A DNA stretch of 49,335 nucleotides, from positions 1 through 49,335 of the forward strand of contig CANRJU010000001.1 of the NCBI GenBank assembly GCA_947631075.1. The letters are read 5' to 3'. Source of the DNA: an uncultured Lachnospiraceae bacterium (lineage in GTDB: Bacteria > Bacillota > Clostridia > Lachnospirales > Lachnospiraceae). Shown piece by piece: positions 1 to 7,893 of this stretch (positions are counted from its first letter, which is position 1; the number at the start of each line of letters is the position of its first letter). The position numbers and the translations under genes are program-made. Below the pieces are notes generated by a model. The model saw only the letters and a program-made list of their open reading frames with translations, was not told where the DNA came from and ran no database searches.

Positions 1-481
1 CCTCCGTCCCCCCGCACCGGATACACGCGAAAATCCGGGGCGCCTCCCCCTCGATGTAGAGCATCCGGAATTCATATATGTACCTCACCAGCTCGCGGGG
101 AATGGAGGGCACGGAAAGCGCCCGCAGGGACATATACAGCAGGTTTAATTCCTCTGTGGCCTCCATCCCCTCTCTGGTGAAATAATCCGCCACCTCACAG
201 AAATACAGCGCCATGTACAGATTGTCCAGGTCCTTTCGCAGCTCCGGGAAAAAATTTTTTGCCTCCACCTGCTCGATCACATAGGAATCCCGCCCTCTGT
301 ATATAAAAAATTCGCCAAAGGTAAAGGGTTCCGTGGGAGCCGACAGAGCGCTCTTGGGACGCCTGGCCCCTCTGGCGAACGCGGAAATCCGTCCCCTCTC
401 CTTCGTCAGAAGGACCACGCGCTTGTCATATTCACCAATGGCTGCGGCTGACAGCACCATACCCATCACACGTTCCTTCAA
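1..481 (-). CDS. recO: RecO, DNA repair protein (partial, 3' end outside window)
   Basis: RecO loads RecA on SSB-coated single strands in the RecFOR recombination pathway. The frame begins LKERVMGMVLSAAAIGEYDK and continues with RGRISAFARGARRPKS, the N-terminal OB-fold pattern of RecO. Near the window edge come two cysteines in CIRCGG, the start of the RecO zinc site. About 160 residues are visible of a usual 240-250. I chose a TTG start at 479-481 because AGAGAGGA precedes it by 6-7 bases; the later GTG or ATG codons in LKERVMGM are alternatives. The start lies inside the end of yqzL, so translation is probably coupled. Third gene of the era-yqzL-recO run. Confidence 0.9.
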   Translation of the reverse strand, partial: MKERVMGMVLSAAAIGEYDKRVVLLTKERGRISAFARGARRPKSALSAPTEPFTFGEFFIYRGRDSYVIEQVEAKNFFPELRKDLDNLYMALYFCEVADYFTREGMEATEELNLLYMSLRALSVPSIPRELVRYIYEFRMLYIEGEAPRIFACIRCGGTE

Positions 482-611
482 GCTGATTCCTCTCTTTTCC
501 CCAGAAGCCCGTCTCTGTCTCGCCGCTTCTTCTGGTATTTTCTACATAAGCCAGGTAATCCGACACTCGTCCTGTGCGGGTAAAAACATTCCATCTATCC
601 TCGTTCTCCAT
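432..611 (-). CDS. yqzL: YqzL family small protein
   Basis: A 59-residue protein starting MENEDRWNVFTRTGRVSDYL. The W..F..TG...DYL pattern at residues 7-20 matches the YqzL family, whose members sit between era and recO in Bacillus and many clostridia; function is unknown. The start has a perfect AGGAGG six bases upstream. The 3' end overlaps the predicted recO start by 50 bp in another frame. It is longer than Bacillus YqzL (about 47 residues), the extra length lying mainly in the overlap. Identification rests on position plus the short N-terminal motif. Confidence 0.8.
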   Translation of the reverse strand: MENEDRWNVFTRTGRVSDYLAYVENTRRSGETETGFWGKERNQLEGTCDGYGAVSRSHW

Positions 612-747
612 GTTCTTCCTCCTATTGTATATTGAGCGTTTTCTCTCTAATCAATAGGATATCCCGTCCCGGACAAGCTATGCTGGCACATTATTCCATC
701 CCGATCGCGTCTCGCCGCGGATTGTCGTCAAACTGCTTTCCTCGCTA

Positions 748-1653
748 TTATTCCGTCTCTCGGTAGCCAAAATTTTTCAGCAGAAAATCGCTGTCCCGCC
801 AGTCTTTTTTCACCTTTACCCAGAGCTTCAGATTGACTTTTTCCTGCAAAAAATCCTCAATCTCGCGTCGGGCGCTGCTGCCGATTTTTTTCAGCATGCT
901 CCCCTGCTTCCCGATGATAATTCCCTTGTGGGAATCCCGCTCGCAGATAATCGTTGCGTCGATGTCCATGAGTTTCCCCTTGCCGTCGCGCTCCTTCATC
1001 CGCTCAATGGTGACGGCAATTCCGTGCGGAATCTCGTCCGAGAGCAGGCGCAGCGCTTTTTCCCGGATCAGCTCCGCCACAATCTGACGCTCCGGCTGGT
1101 CGGTTACCGTGTCCTCGTCATAAAACTGCGGACCCTCGTCCAGATATTGGAACATGGTGTCAATCAGTTCCCGCACGCCCTCCCCGTTCTTCGCCGAAAC
1201 TGGGAGAATCTCCGCAAAGGGGAGGATATCCTTATACGCCTCAATATACCGCAAAAGATCCGTCTTTTTCACCTGATCGATTTTATTCATCACAAGGAAA
1301 ACTGGCGCCTGGCACTTTTTCAGCTCCTCAGCGATATGCCGCTCCCCCTGCCCGATAAAATCCGACGCCTCCACCAACCACAGCACCAGATCCACCTCCT
1401 GAAAGGTGCTCTCCGCCGCGTTGACCATATACTCGCCCAGCTTGTTTTTTGCCTTGTGAATGCCCGGCGTATCCAAAAACACGATCTGACCGCGCTCGTC
1501 GTGATAGACGGTCTGAATCCGGTTTCTCGTCGTCTGAGGCTTGTTGGACGTGATGGCGATCTTCTGCCCGATAATCCGGTTCATCAGCGTTGATTTTCCC
1601 ACATTGGGCCGCCCCACTAATGTCACAAAGCCCGACTTAAATACTTGTTCCAT
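748..1653 (-). CDS. era: Era, ribosome-assembly GTPase
   Basis: Essential GTPase that binds 16S rRNA and supports 30S subunit maturation. At 301 residues it has the normal length. G1 is GRPNVGKST near residue 14, the switch region carries KPQTTRNRI, G3 is DTPGIH, G4 is NKID, and the C-terminal KH domain includes the motif GIIIGKQGSMLKKIG. The start is preceded by GAAAGGA. It lies 87 bp downstream of the M16C peptidase gene and upstream of yqzL and recO on the same strand, so the four may be one transcript. Confidence 0.98.
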   Translation of the reverse strand: MEQVFKSGFVTLVGRPNVGKSTLMNRIIGQKIAITSNKPQTTRNRIQTVYHDERGQIVFLDTPGIHKAKNKLGEYMVNAAESTFQEVDLVLWLVEASDFIGQGERHIAEELKKCQAPVFLVMNKIDQVKKTDLLRYIEAYKDILPFAEILPVSAKNGEGVRELIDTMFQYLDEGPQFYDEDTVTDQPERQIVAELIREKALRLLSDEIPHGIAVTIERMKERDGKGKLMDIDATIICERDSHKGIIIGKQGSMLKKIGSSARREIEDFLQEKVNLKLWVKVKKDWRDSDFLLKNFGYRETE

Positions 1654-1740
1654 GCTTTTTCCTTTCTATTGTAATAAAAATCGAAGGCAAGATTTGCCTC
1701 GGCAAACTGTCTTTTGTCTCTGCAAGATTTACCTTTAATA

Positions 1741-4662
1741 TCATTTTAATATCCGGATGCTGTTAAACAGATCCTCCGCGTCCTCTACTTTTTCCTCGCT
1801 TCCCAGCACACATATATAGCCGTCTGACAAGATGGCCTCGATCATCCTCGCCGCCTTTTGGATTGTCTCCGGATCCGTCCGCAGCACTTCTTCTCTCTCC
1901 CGCTGCTTTTCGTCAAAAGTCACGCCCGTCATATAGGCGGCGTACGAGCGCTCTCCCTTGTCCCGCGGCGTCAGCGGCACATCCATGTCGCTGATCGTTC
2001 CGATTATATATTTCATCATATCCCGCTCGCTGGCGTCAAAATTTTCCAGATAAGAAACAATGCCCTTGTAGACCTCATTGGTCTCCTGCAGCTTCGGATC
2101 CCGGTACGACATAAGATATCCGTAGCCCTCCGGCAAAAAGGCGCACATAACGCCATAGGCGCCGCCCTTGACACGCACCTCGTTCCACAGATAATCGTAC
2201 CGTAGAATCGTCCGCACCACCTTGAAGGAGCCGTCGTATTCGACTCCCTTATCCGTGAAAGAGCCGGCCCGCGCCACATACTGAATCTTTCCTGCCGTCT
2301 TAAATCCCTCGTTAATGGCAAAGACCGGAGGCTTCCACGCCGGGTCCGCAAGCGCCGCTGGCTCTTTCGGCGCCAGTCCGTCTCCCAGAACCGGGAAAGC
2401 CCGCTCCACGATCTGATAGCCCTCCGCGTCCGATGTCACCGACACGCTCATGCGCTCTCTCACAAACACCTTTTTCATCAGGCCCTCCAGTACCTGGCAG
2501 AGATTTTCCTTTCGCTCCTCAAAGTGATCGTCCAGATCGCACAGGAAATCATAGTAGGAAATTCCCTTCATCTGCTCCACATCGTACATTCTCCGCTTCA
2601 CATAGGAGAGGGCGCGCCACGCCGCCGTCGTGTGGCCGGACGCCTGCAATCCCGCCTGCTTCTCGCTCCGCGCCTCACCGATAACCTCCCGCAGCCGCTT
2701 CTCATCCGTTACATGAGACATGGTGAGGATTTCCCGGATCAGCCCCATGATATGCTCCGTTTCCGAGTAGAGCACCTTCGTGTTCAGCTCAAAATGAACG
2801 GAGTAGCTGTCCGTATTTTTCTGTTCATAGGACGCCATGCTCATACCCATATTGCCCGCGTGAAGAAGGATTTCATTGCTCAGCTCCAGCTTGTCATAGC
2901 GCTCGGTATCCACCGCCCCCAAAAGGTCCGCCAGCAGCGAAATATACGAGATATAACCCCGCAAATCCGTCACATCAAAGGAAACCTTTATATAGCTGAT
3001 GCCGTTGGTAAAAATATTGTGGTGGAGCGCCGGAATCTCCCCGATACTCTTTTTTTCATTGTAAAATGGCTGCGCGTCCCGGCCGATGTCCTCTCTGGCC
3101 AGGAGCGGAATGCACTTCAGCACCTCCTCCGGCGTGGGCTCCTCCTGATAGCGCTTCAGCTCTTTTGTCTGCTCCACTAGCTCCTCGCACTGCTCCCTCG
3201 TAAGCGACGCCTTGTACCGGTCTAACCGCTCCTGCTCCTCCCGGTCCATCAGGCTGGTGAGCCCCACCTTGGGCTCCACGCTGACAAAACTGCTGTGCCG
3301 GTTGTCGAGAAAATATTTCCGAATAATATCCTCATAATATCCGGTGCCGATTTTGTCCTTCATAAGCTGAAAAATGTCATTGGCGCGCAGGTGGATAAAG
3401 GGCTTGGAGCCGTCGTAGAGCCAGCTGTCAAACATCTGGAGCCCGTACATCAGCCCCTTGGGGTACGAGCCAAAATCCGCCTCCCGGTACTGAAACTCCA
3501 GCCCGTTAATCGCCGCCCGCAGGGATTTCTCATTCAGACCGTCCCGCACAAGCCCCTCTAACGTCTGGCGGATAATATCCAAAAACTCCTGTTTTTGCTC
3601 TTTTTTTACATTTTTCGCTATAATGGAAAAATAGGGCTGCTTCACGCTCTCCTCGTACATGCTGGTAATCTCGCTACCGATTCCCGCGTCCATGAGCGCC
3701 TGCTTGACCGGCGCGCCCACCGAATCCACCAGCACATGGTCGAGGACCTGCATCACGCGGTACATCTCCCGATCCAGCGAATCGCCGAGCACGACATTAT
3801 AGCTGAAATACGCCTTGCCCTCGGTCTCCTCGCCCTCGGTGACCGAATAAAATCCGTACTGGTCCCGCCGCTCTGCAAAGGCCTCCTGGCGCCCGATCTC
3901 GGAATCCACCTCCAGATAGTCAAAATCGCTCAAATAATTCTCATCGATCCAATTCAGCTTTTCCTCCATGTCCATGTCGCCGTACAAATAAATGTAGCTG
4001 TTGGACGGATGATAGTATTTTCCATGAAAATCCAGGTAGTCCTCATAGGTCAGGTCCGGAATCGCTGCCGGATCGCCGCCGGACTCCACGCCGTAGGCGG
4101 TATCCGGGAAAAGGGACTGCTGGATGTTGCGGAATAAAAGCTGATCCGGCGAGGAGAATACGCCCTTCATCTCGTTGAACACCACGCCGTTGTATTTCAG
4201 CGGCGCGTCCGCGCTCTCCAGCTCGTAGTGCCACCCCTCCTGCTTGAAAATCTTCTCCTCGCTGTAAATATTAGGATAAAACACTGCGTCCAGATACACA
4301 TGCATCAGGTTCTGGAAATCTTTGTCATTGCAGCTCGCCACCGGATAGACGGTCTTGTCCGGATAAGTCATGGCGTTGAGAAAGGTGTTCAGCGACCCCT
4401 TGGCCAATTCGATAAAAGGATCCTTGACCGGGAACTTTTTCGACCCGCATAGAACCGTGTGCTCCACAATGTGGGCTACACCTGTAGAATCCTTAGGCGG
4501 CGTGCGGAATCCAATGGTGAATACCTTGTTGTTGTCATCATTTTCAATCAGCGCCACCTTGGCCTTTGTCCGTTTATGCTCCAACAGATAGCCCGTGCTG
4601 TTCAGCTCCGCGATCTTCTGCTCCTCAATCAACTGGTATGCTTTGCAATTTTGAATGTTCAT
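1741..4662 (-). CDS. M16C-family zinc metallopeptidase (presequence-protease/HypA-like)
   Basis: A 973-residue insulinase-superfamily peptidase, the usual size for the M16C (PreP or falcilysin-like) branch, which forms a closed chamber and degrades short peptides. The inverted zinc motif HIVEH is near residue 65, and the distal glutamate ligand is likely in FNEMKGVFSSPDQ near residue 165. Further M16 repeats follow, including a C-terminal GGAYGVMCAFLPEGYGY segment. There is no signal peptide, so it is probably cytoplasmic. The start has GGAGG. Physiological substrates cannot be read from the sequence. Its place upstream of era suggests a housekeeping role. Confidence 0.93.
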   Translation of the reverse strand: MNIQNCKAYQLIEEQKIAELNSTGYLLEHKRTKAKVALIENDDNNKVFTIGFRTPPKDSTGVAHIVEHTVLCGSKKFPVKDPFIELAKGSLNTFLNAMTYPDKTVYPVASCNDKDFQNLMHVYLDAVFYPNIYSEEKIFKQEGWHYELESADAPLKYNGVVFNEMKGVFSSPDQLLFRNIQQSLFPDTAYGVESGGDPAAIPDLTYEDYLDFHGKYYHPSNSYIYLYGDMDMEEKLNWIDENYLSDFDYLEVDSEIGRQEAFAERRDQYGFYSVTEGEETEGKAYFSYNVVLGDSLDREMYRVMQVLDHVLVDSVGAPVKQALMDAGIGSEITSMYEESVKQPYFSIIAKNVKKEQKQEFLDIIRQTLEGLVRDGLNEKSLRAAINGLEFQYREADFGSYPKGLMYGLQMFDSWLYDGSKPFIHLRANDIFQLMKDKIGTGYYEDIIRKYFLDNRHSSFVSVEPKVGLTSLMDREEQERLDRYKASLTREQCEELVEQTKELKRYQEEPTPEEVLKCIPLLAREDIGRDAQPFYNEKKSIGEIPALHHNIFTNGISYIKVSFDVTDLRGYISYISLLADLLGAVDTERYDKLELSNEILLHAGNMGMSMASYEQKNTDSYSVHFELNTKVLYSETEHIMGLIREILTMSHVTDEKRLREVIGEARSEKQAGLQASGHTTAAWRALSYVKRRMYDVEQMKGISYYDFLCDLDDHFEERKENLCQVLEGLMKKVFVRERMSVSVTSDAEGYQIVERAFPVLGDGLAPKEPAALADPAWKPPVFAINEGFKTAGKIQYVARAGSFTDKGVEYDGSFKVVRTILRYDYLWNEVRVKGGAYGVMCAFLPEGYGYLMSYRDPKLQETNEVYKGIVSYLENFDASERDMMKYIIGTISDMDVPLTPRDKGERSYAAYMTGVTFDEKQREREEVLRTDPETIQKAARMIEAILSDGYICVLGSEEKVEDAEDLFNSIRILK

Positions 4663-4770
4663 ACGCTACCTCCATGTCTATTTATCATTATTTTTCATAA
4701 ACATTCCAATAAATATACAGTACCACACAATTCTCAAAGCCGCAAGCGGTGCAAAAAACTAATTTTTCTT

Positions 4771-4799
4771 TTGACTTTTGCGCCCTATTGTGGTATTGT
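4771..4799 (+). promoter_or_regulatory. Sigma-A-type promoter of the cold-shock gene
   Basis: TTGACT (4771-4776), a 17-bp spacer, then TATTGT (4794-4799), about 35 bp before the start codon. The ribosome binding site AGGAGG at 4822-4827 follows. The predicted 5' UTR is only about 30 nt, so the long cold-responsive leader known from E. coli cspA is absent. Confidence 0.7.
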
Positions 4800-4835
4800 A
4801 ACTATGTGTTAAATATTTTTTAGGAGGCAAAACAC

Positions 4836-5033
4836 ATGAAAGGTACAGTAAAATGGTTTAACGCCAAAAAAGGATTCGGATTCATTTCCGATGAAGAGGG
4901 TAACGATGTATTCGTACACTTCTCCGCGCTGCAGATGGATGGCTTCAAAGTGCTGGACGACGGCGACGAAGTAGAGTTTGAAGTGATCGAAGGCGAGAAG
5001 GGACCTCAGGCCGCAAACGTAACAAAGTTATAA
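4836..5033 (+). CDS. Cold-shock domain protein (CspA/CspB family)
   Basis: A 65-residue single cold-shock domain, the standard size. RNP1 is KGFGFI and RNP2 is VFVHF, the aromatic single-strand nucleic-acid binding surface of the five-stranded OB fold. These proteins act as RNA chaperones that melt mRNA structure. AGGAGG lies eight bases before the ATG. It is monocistronic, with its own promoter and a terminator about 120 bp downstream. It is one of only two confident plus-strand genes in the window and diverges from the M16C gene. Confidence 0.97.
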   Translation: MKGTVKWFNAKKGFGFISDEEGNDVFVHFSALQMDGFKVLDDGDEVEFEVIEGEKGPQAANVTKL

Positions 5034-5152
5034 TCGAATTTGAATGGAGTAATTTTTACGCGGAGGCGCTGCCTGCATAGCTCAGGATATGCGGCAGATC
5101 CTTATATAGATGTAGTAAAAGTTATAAATTGCAATAGGTTGTAACCCAGAAG

Positions 5153-5192
5153 AACCCGGCGTGGCAGAAGCCATGCCGGGTTCTGATTTTTT
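5153..5192 (+). terminator. Intrinsic terminator behind the cold-shock gene
   Basis: AACCCGGC and GCCGGGTT form the stem base, with TGGC/GCCA continuing it around an AGAA loop. The tail is CTGATTTTTT. The tail orientation terminates plus-strand transcription. A second weaker hairpin (TGCC.GCATA/TATGCGGCA) lies at about 5070-5096 between the stop codon and this terminator. Confidence 0.85.
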
Positions 5193-5205
5193 GTGGGTGA
5201 GGGCT

Positions 5206-6246
5206 TTAATGATTTACAATAGTGTAGTGGGTGTTCCTTGCTTTTCCATTTTGCATTAAAAGGTTATTCTTTACCATTTTTTGAATAATCCTGGACGCAG
5301 TGGATGTGCTTACGCCCAGCAGCCGAATGGCGTCTTTCCTTGTAATAGCGCCATAAATCCGGGCATATTCTAATATTCTTTCTTCCGCGTCACTTAGCTT
5401 CTTTTTGGGTTTTACCGAATAAACCAATTGAGGTTCTGCTATAATGTTATAATTATTTCTATTTCTATTTTTATATTCGTACTCATATTCATGCTTTGCA
5501 TTGACATTAGGCAGGATAATTTTAAATGTGTTCTTCGTTGTTTCAATTATGGGTTTTTCCGCTAAATTTTCGTATGCCTTCATAATTTTCCCCATTCCTG
5601 TCCCATAAGCCTCAATTAAATGCAGGCGATAAAATACATTTGCAAGGTCTTGATTCCGGCAGACAGAGATGCCTGCCATGATATCTTCCAGCTCTATTCC
5701 CGGTACCAACCCGCCAATAGATACAAACTCTATTCGATCTCTATAAATATTGATGATTGCGCTGGCGCTAAAGGAATAATCACGATGAACCAGCAAATTC
5801 AGCAATGTCTCTCTGATGGCAAGTTCTGGATAATCCCTGACATCCGTTCTCACTAATTTATTGATTGTTGCACGAGTCTGATTATAAAAATCAATAAAAT
5901 CATACACCTCGTTCATCTGCCGCAACAGAGATCCCGTAAACTCCCGACGATCCCTGAAAATTGTCTGATCTGTTCCCTGAAAAACAGCAACCTTAACAGT
6001 ATGAACACATTGATCCGATAGAAGCTGGCCCAGATTACTGTAAAGGTTATCCTGATCAATCAGCTTCAGAGATCTCATTTGCTGCGGCCCAAATTCTACC
6101 ATCCGCAGCGCAAATTCTTTTTGGGCATCTTCAAATGTCAGTTCCTGATTCAAACATCGCATGGATTCAAAACGATCCCCATCTGTTTCCTTGATCATAC
6201 GACGAATTGCTTCCAGTTCTACAACTTCACTTTCACGAAACAGCAT
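5206..6246 (-). CDS. AlbA/HATPase_c-type putative transcriptional regulator with internally deleted N-terminal domain
   Basis: A 346-residue protein of the family usually annotated as ATP-binding protein or putative HTH regulator. The normal order is an AlbA_2 (divergent AAA-4) domain, a linker, a HATPase_c_4-like domain, and a C-terminal winged helix. Here the opening MLFRESEVVELE runs straight into AIRRMIKETDGDRFESM, which in relatives I know of lies after the whole AlbA_2 domain, so roughly 110 residues appear to be lost in frame. The remainder is intact: ETLLNLLVHRDYS and EAYGTGMGKI (HATPase-like) and a C-terminal HTH around ITRKDAIRLLGVSTSTASRI. AGGAGG precedes the start. Function is unknown, and the truncated form may be non-functional or dominant-negative. 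Confidence 0.75.
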   Translation of the reverse strand: MLFRESEVVELEAIRRMIKETDGDRFESMRCLNQELTFEDAQKEFALRMVEFGPQQMRSLKLIDQDNLYSNLGQLLSDQCVHTVKVAVFQGTDQTIFRDRREFTGSLLRQMNEVYDFIDFYNQTRATINKLVRTDVRDYPELAIRETLLNLLVHRDYSFSASAIINIYRDRIEFVSIGGLVPGIELEDIMAGISVCRNQDLANVFYRLHLIEAYGTGMGKIMKAYENLAEKPIIETTKNTFKIILPNVNAKHEYEYEYKNRNRNNYNIIAEPQLVYSVKPKKKLSDAEERILEYARIYGAITRKDAIRLLGVSTSTASRIIQKMVKNNLLMQNGKARNTHYTIVNH

Positions 6247-6404
6247 GCCAGCGCCTCCTATCCTATTCCTTTATGCTTCTATTATATCATCTCGACTCCG
6301 TCTTGATGGAGATACTCGTTAAATGCCTCTTGACGCAAGCGTCATCGGCATTTTCCTCGTTATTATATCATATCGTTTCAATCTTGTCGATACGTTTTTG
6401 AACC

Positions 6405-6470
6405 GATTATGAGACGATTTTGAATCAATTATGAATCGATTGTGATTCGATTGCGATACGATTTTCTGGC
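6405..6470. repeat. Six imperfect 11-bp tandem direct repeats
   Basis: Consecutive units starting at 6405, 6416, 6427, 6438, 6449 and 6460: GATTATGAGAC, GATTTTGAATC, AATTATGAATC, GATTGTGATTC, GATTGCGATAC, and the partly matching GATTTTCTGGC. They lie between the carbonic anhydrase stop codon and the start of the AlbA-like regulator, about 160-225 bp upstream of the latter. An 11-bp period places each unit on the same face of the helix, which suits cooperative protein binding. A chance simple-sequence expansion is also possible. Nearby, TGACGC-AA-GCGTCA (6331-6344) forms a small inverted repeat. Confidence 0.6.
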
Positions 6471-6511
6471 AAACTGTTTATTAAAACCTGTACTATCATC
6501 ACTCCCCTAAA

Positions 6512-7069
6512 TCACTCAAACTCCACGCGCCCCGTCTCGATATCATAAACAGCACCGAGAATGCGCACATCGTCCTCTTTTTGAATATCCAAGCTGTCCT
6601 TAATCAGCGAAACACTCCGCTCCACATTTTTCCAGCACGCCTTCAGGGCGTCCGTTTCGTCTCCAATAGCAAGGCTGATCTCGTCGGTCACAAATTTAAT
6701 ATACCCCTCCGGATCGTGATGAAGCGCCGCGTCGATAGCGCCGCAGTGCGTATGCCCCAGCACGACGACCAGCCGGCAGCCCAGATGAGACGCCGCATAC
6801 TCGACGCTCCCCAGCTGATGATTGTCAATCACGTTTCCCGCCACGCGGATTACAAACAGCTCCCCGATTCCCGCCATAAAAATATCCTCCGGAATCACTC
6901 TCGAATCGGAGCAGGTAACAATGACCGCATAGGGATGCTGCCCCTCCTTCGCCGTCTTTTCCCGCAGGGCAGGCGAAATGTCACTGTCGTTGCGGGCGAC
7001 GGCAAGATACGCCTCATTCCCTGTTTTCAATCTCTCTAACGCAGTCTTTGCAGACATAATCTGATCCAT
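6512..7069 (-). CDS. Beta-class carbonic anhydrase
   Basis: Zinc enzyme interconverting CO2 and bicarbonate. The 185-residue length fits the short clade of beta-carbonic anhydrases. The zinc and catalytic signature is visible: CSDSRV near residue 54 (Cys plus the Asp-Arg dyad) and GHTHCGA near residue 105 (His and Cys ligands). IRVAGNVIDNHQLGSVEYA between them is also family typical. AGGAGG lies five bases before the ATG. It is followed by the 11-bp repeats and probably stands alone. Confidence 0.95.
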   Translation of the reverse strand: MDQIMSAKTALERLKTGNEAYLAVARNDSDISPALREKTAKEGQHPYAVIVTCSDSRVIPEDIFMAGIGELFVIRVAGNVIDNHQLGSVEYAASHLGCRLVVVLGHTHCGAIDAALHHDPEGYIKFVTDEISLAIGDETDALKACWKNVERSVSLIKDSLDIQKEDDVRILGAVYDIETGRVEFE

Positions 7070-7147
7070 AATTTCCTCCTGTTAGTTATTTCTTTTTCTT
7101 TCAAGCGTTCACTTTTCCTCATAGGTTCTGCACATAATCTATGTATA

Positions 7148-7891
7148 TTACATACCTTTTCGAACTAGCGAACTATACTTTTTTCCTAAATAATATAACG
7201 TAACACCCACAAATTCCTCACGCTCATCACTGCTATATAATTTATCTATCAGTTTTTTTATCACTGAAGATGTGCATTTCCCATCCTTATCTAATTTTCT
7301 TAGCATTTTTCTGGCTCCCTCATATGTATCTTTTCTTCCCTTTAATAATTCTGTTGACGTGTCACGCACTGTTCCATCCTTTTTCTGAATCCCGTTCAGC
7401 ATCAAGACTTCGTTAATATCTCTTTCCATATCCTTATCCATTGGATCTGTATATATCTTCCCATCTTTATCATAAGCGATTTTATCCATTTGAATCTCAT
7501 TGAGCGGACTAAGTTTAATTTCTGTTTCCTTTTTATGGGCATCACAACACAGGATATGGCCTTTACCACCTGTCGCGCTCTCTCCACCATCACATACCCC
7601 AAGCATATTATTATAGTCAATCGCCCCATTCTTGCCCTTACTCAATGGCACGAGATGTTCTATCCGGGAATGATTATCCATATGAATACGCCTCATGCAA
7701 TAAGCACATATTCCATGCTGTTCATGCAATAATATCTCTTTCACCTCATTTTTCGGAAAATTATTGTCAAACACCTGACGAATTGCATCCGTATCTTTTT
7801 CTCCTATTTTCTTCCACCCATCACTTTTACGAAGTTCTATAATTCTCCTATTGATGTCATCTTTTAGTCCTTCTTTTTTAATATATAACAA
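7148..7891 (-). CDS. ptuB: HNH endonuclease, PtuB-like (Septu defence component)
   Basis: A 247-residue HNH protein of the TIGR02646/PtuB type. The zinc and active-site block is clear: CAYCMRRI, then SRIEHLVPLSKG, then DYNNMLGVCDGG, then CCDAHKK. In Septu systems PtuB is the nuclease partner of the PtuA ATPase. The gene begins 2 bp after the ptuA stop codon if the TTG at 7889-7891 is the start (GAGGAG eight bases upstream). A GTG at 7898-7900 would extend it by three residues but leaves no room for a ribosome binding site. AT-rich relative to the core genes, consistent with transfer. No reverse transcriptase gene is nearby, so this is not a retron-Septu. Confidence 0.82.
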   Translation of the reverse strand: MLYIKKEGLKDDINRRIIELRKSDGWKKIGEKDTDAIRQVFDNNFPKNEVKEILLHEQHGICAYCMRRIHMDNHSRIEHLVPLSKGKNGAIDYNNMLGVCDGGESATGGKGHILCCDAHKKETEIKLSPLNEIQMDKIAYDKDGKIYTDPMDKDMERDINEVLMLNGIQKKDGTVRDTSTELLKGRKDTYEGARKMLRKLDKDGKCTSSVIKKLIDKLYSSDEREEFVGVTLYYLGKKYSSLVRKGM

Positions 7892-7893
7892 TA

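Noticed and set aside
333..635. 100-aa plus-strand frame at the left edge
   Set aside because: It is antisense to recO and yqzL, which have ribosome binding sites and family motifs.
7070..7147. Attachment site or tRNA fragment at the left island border
   Set aside because: No tRNA-like sequence or direct repeat matching the other border could be found by eye.
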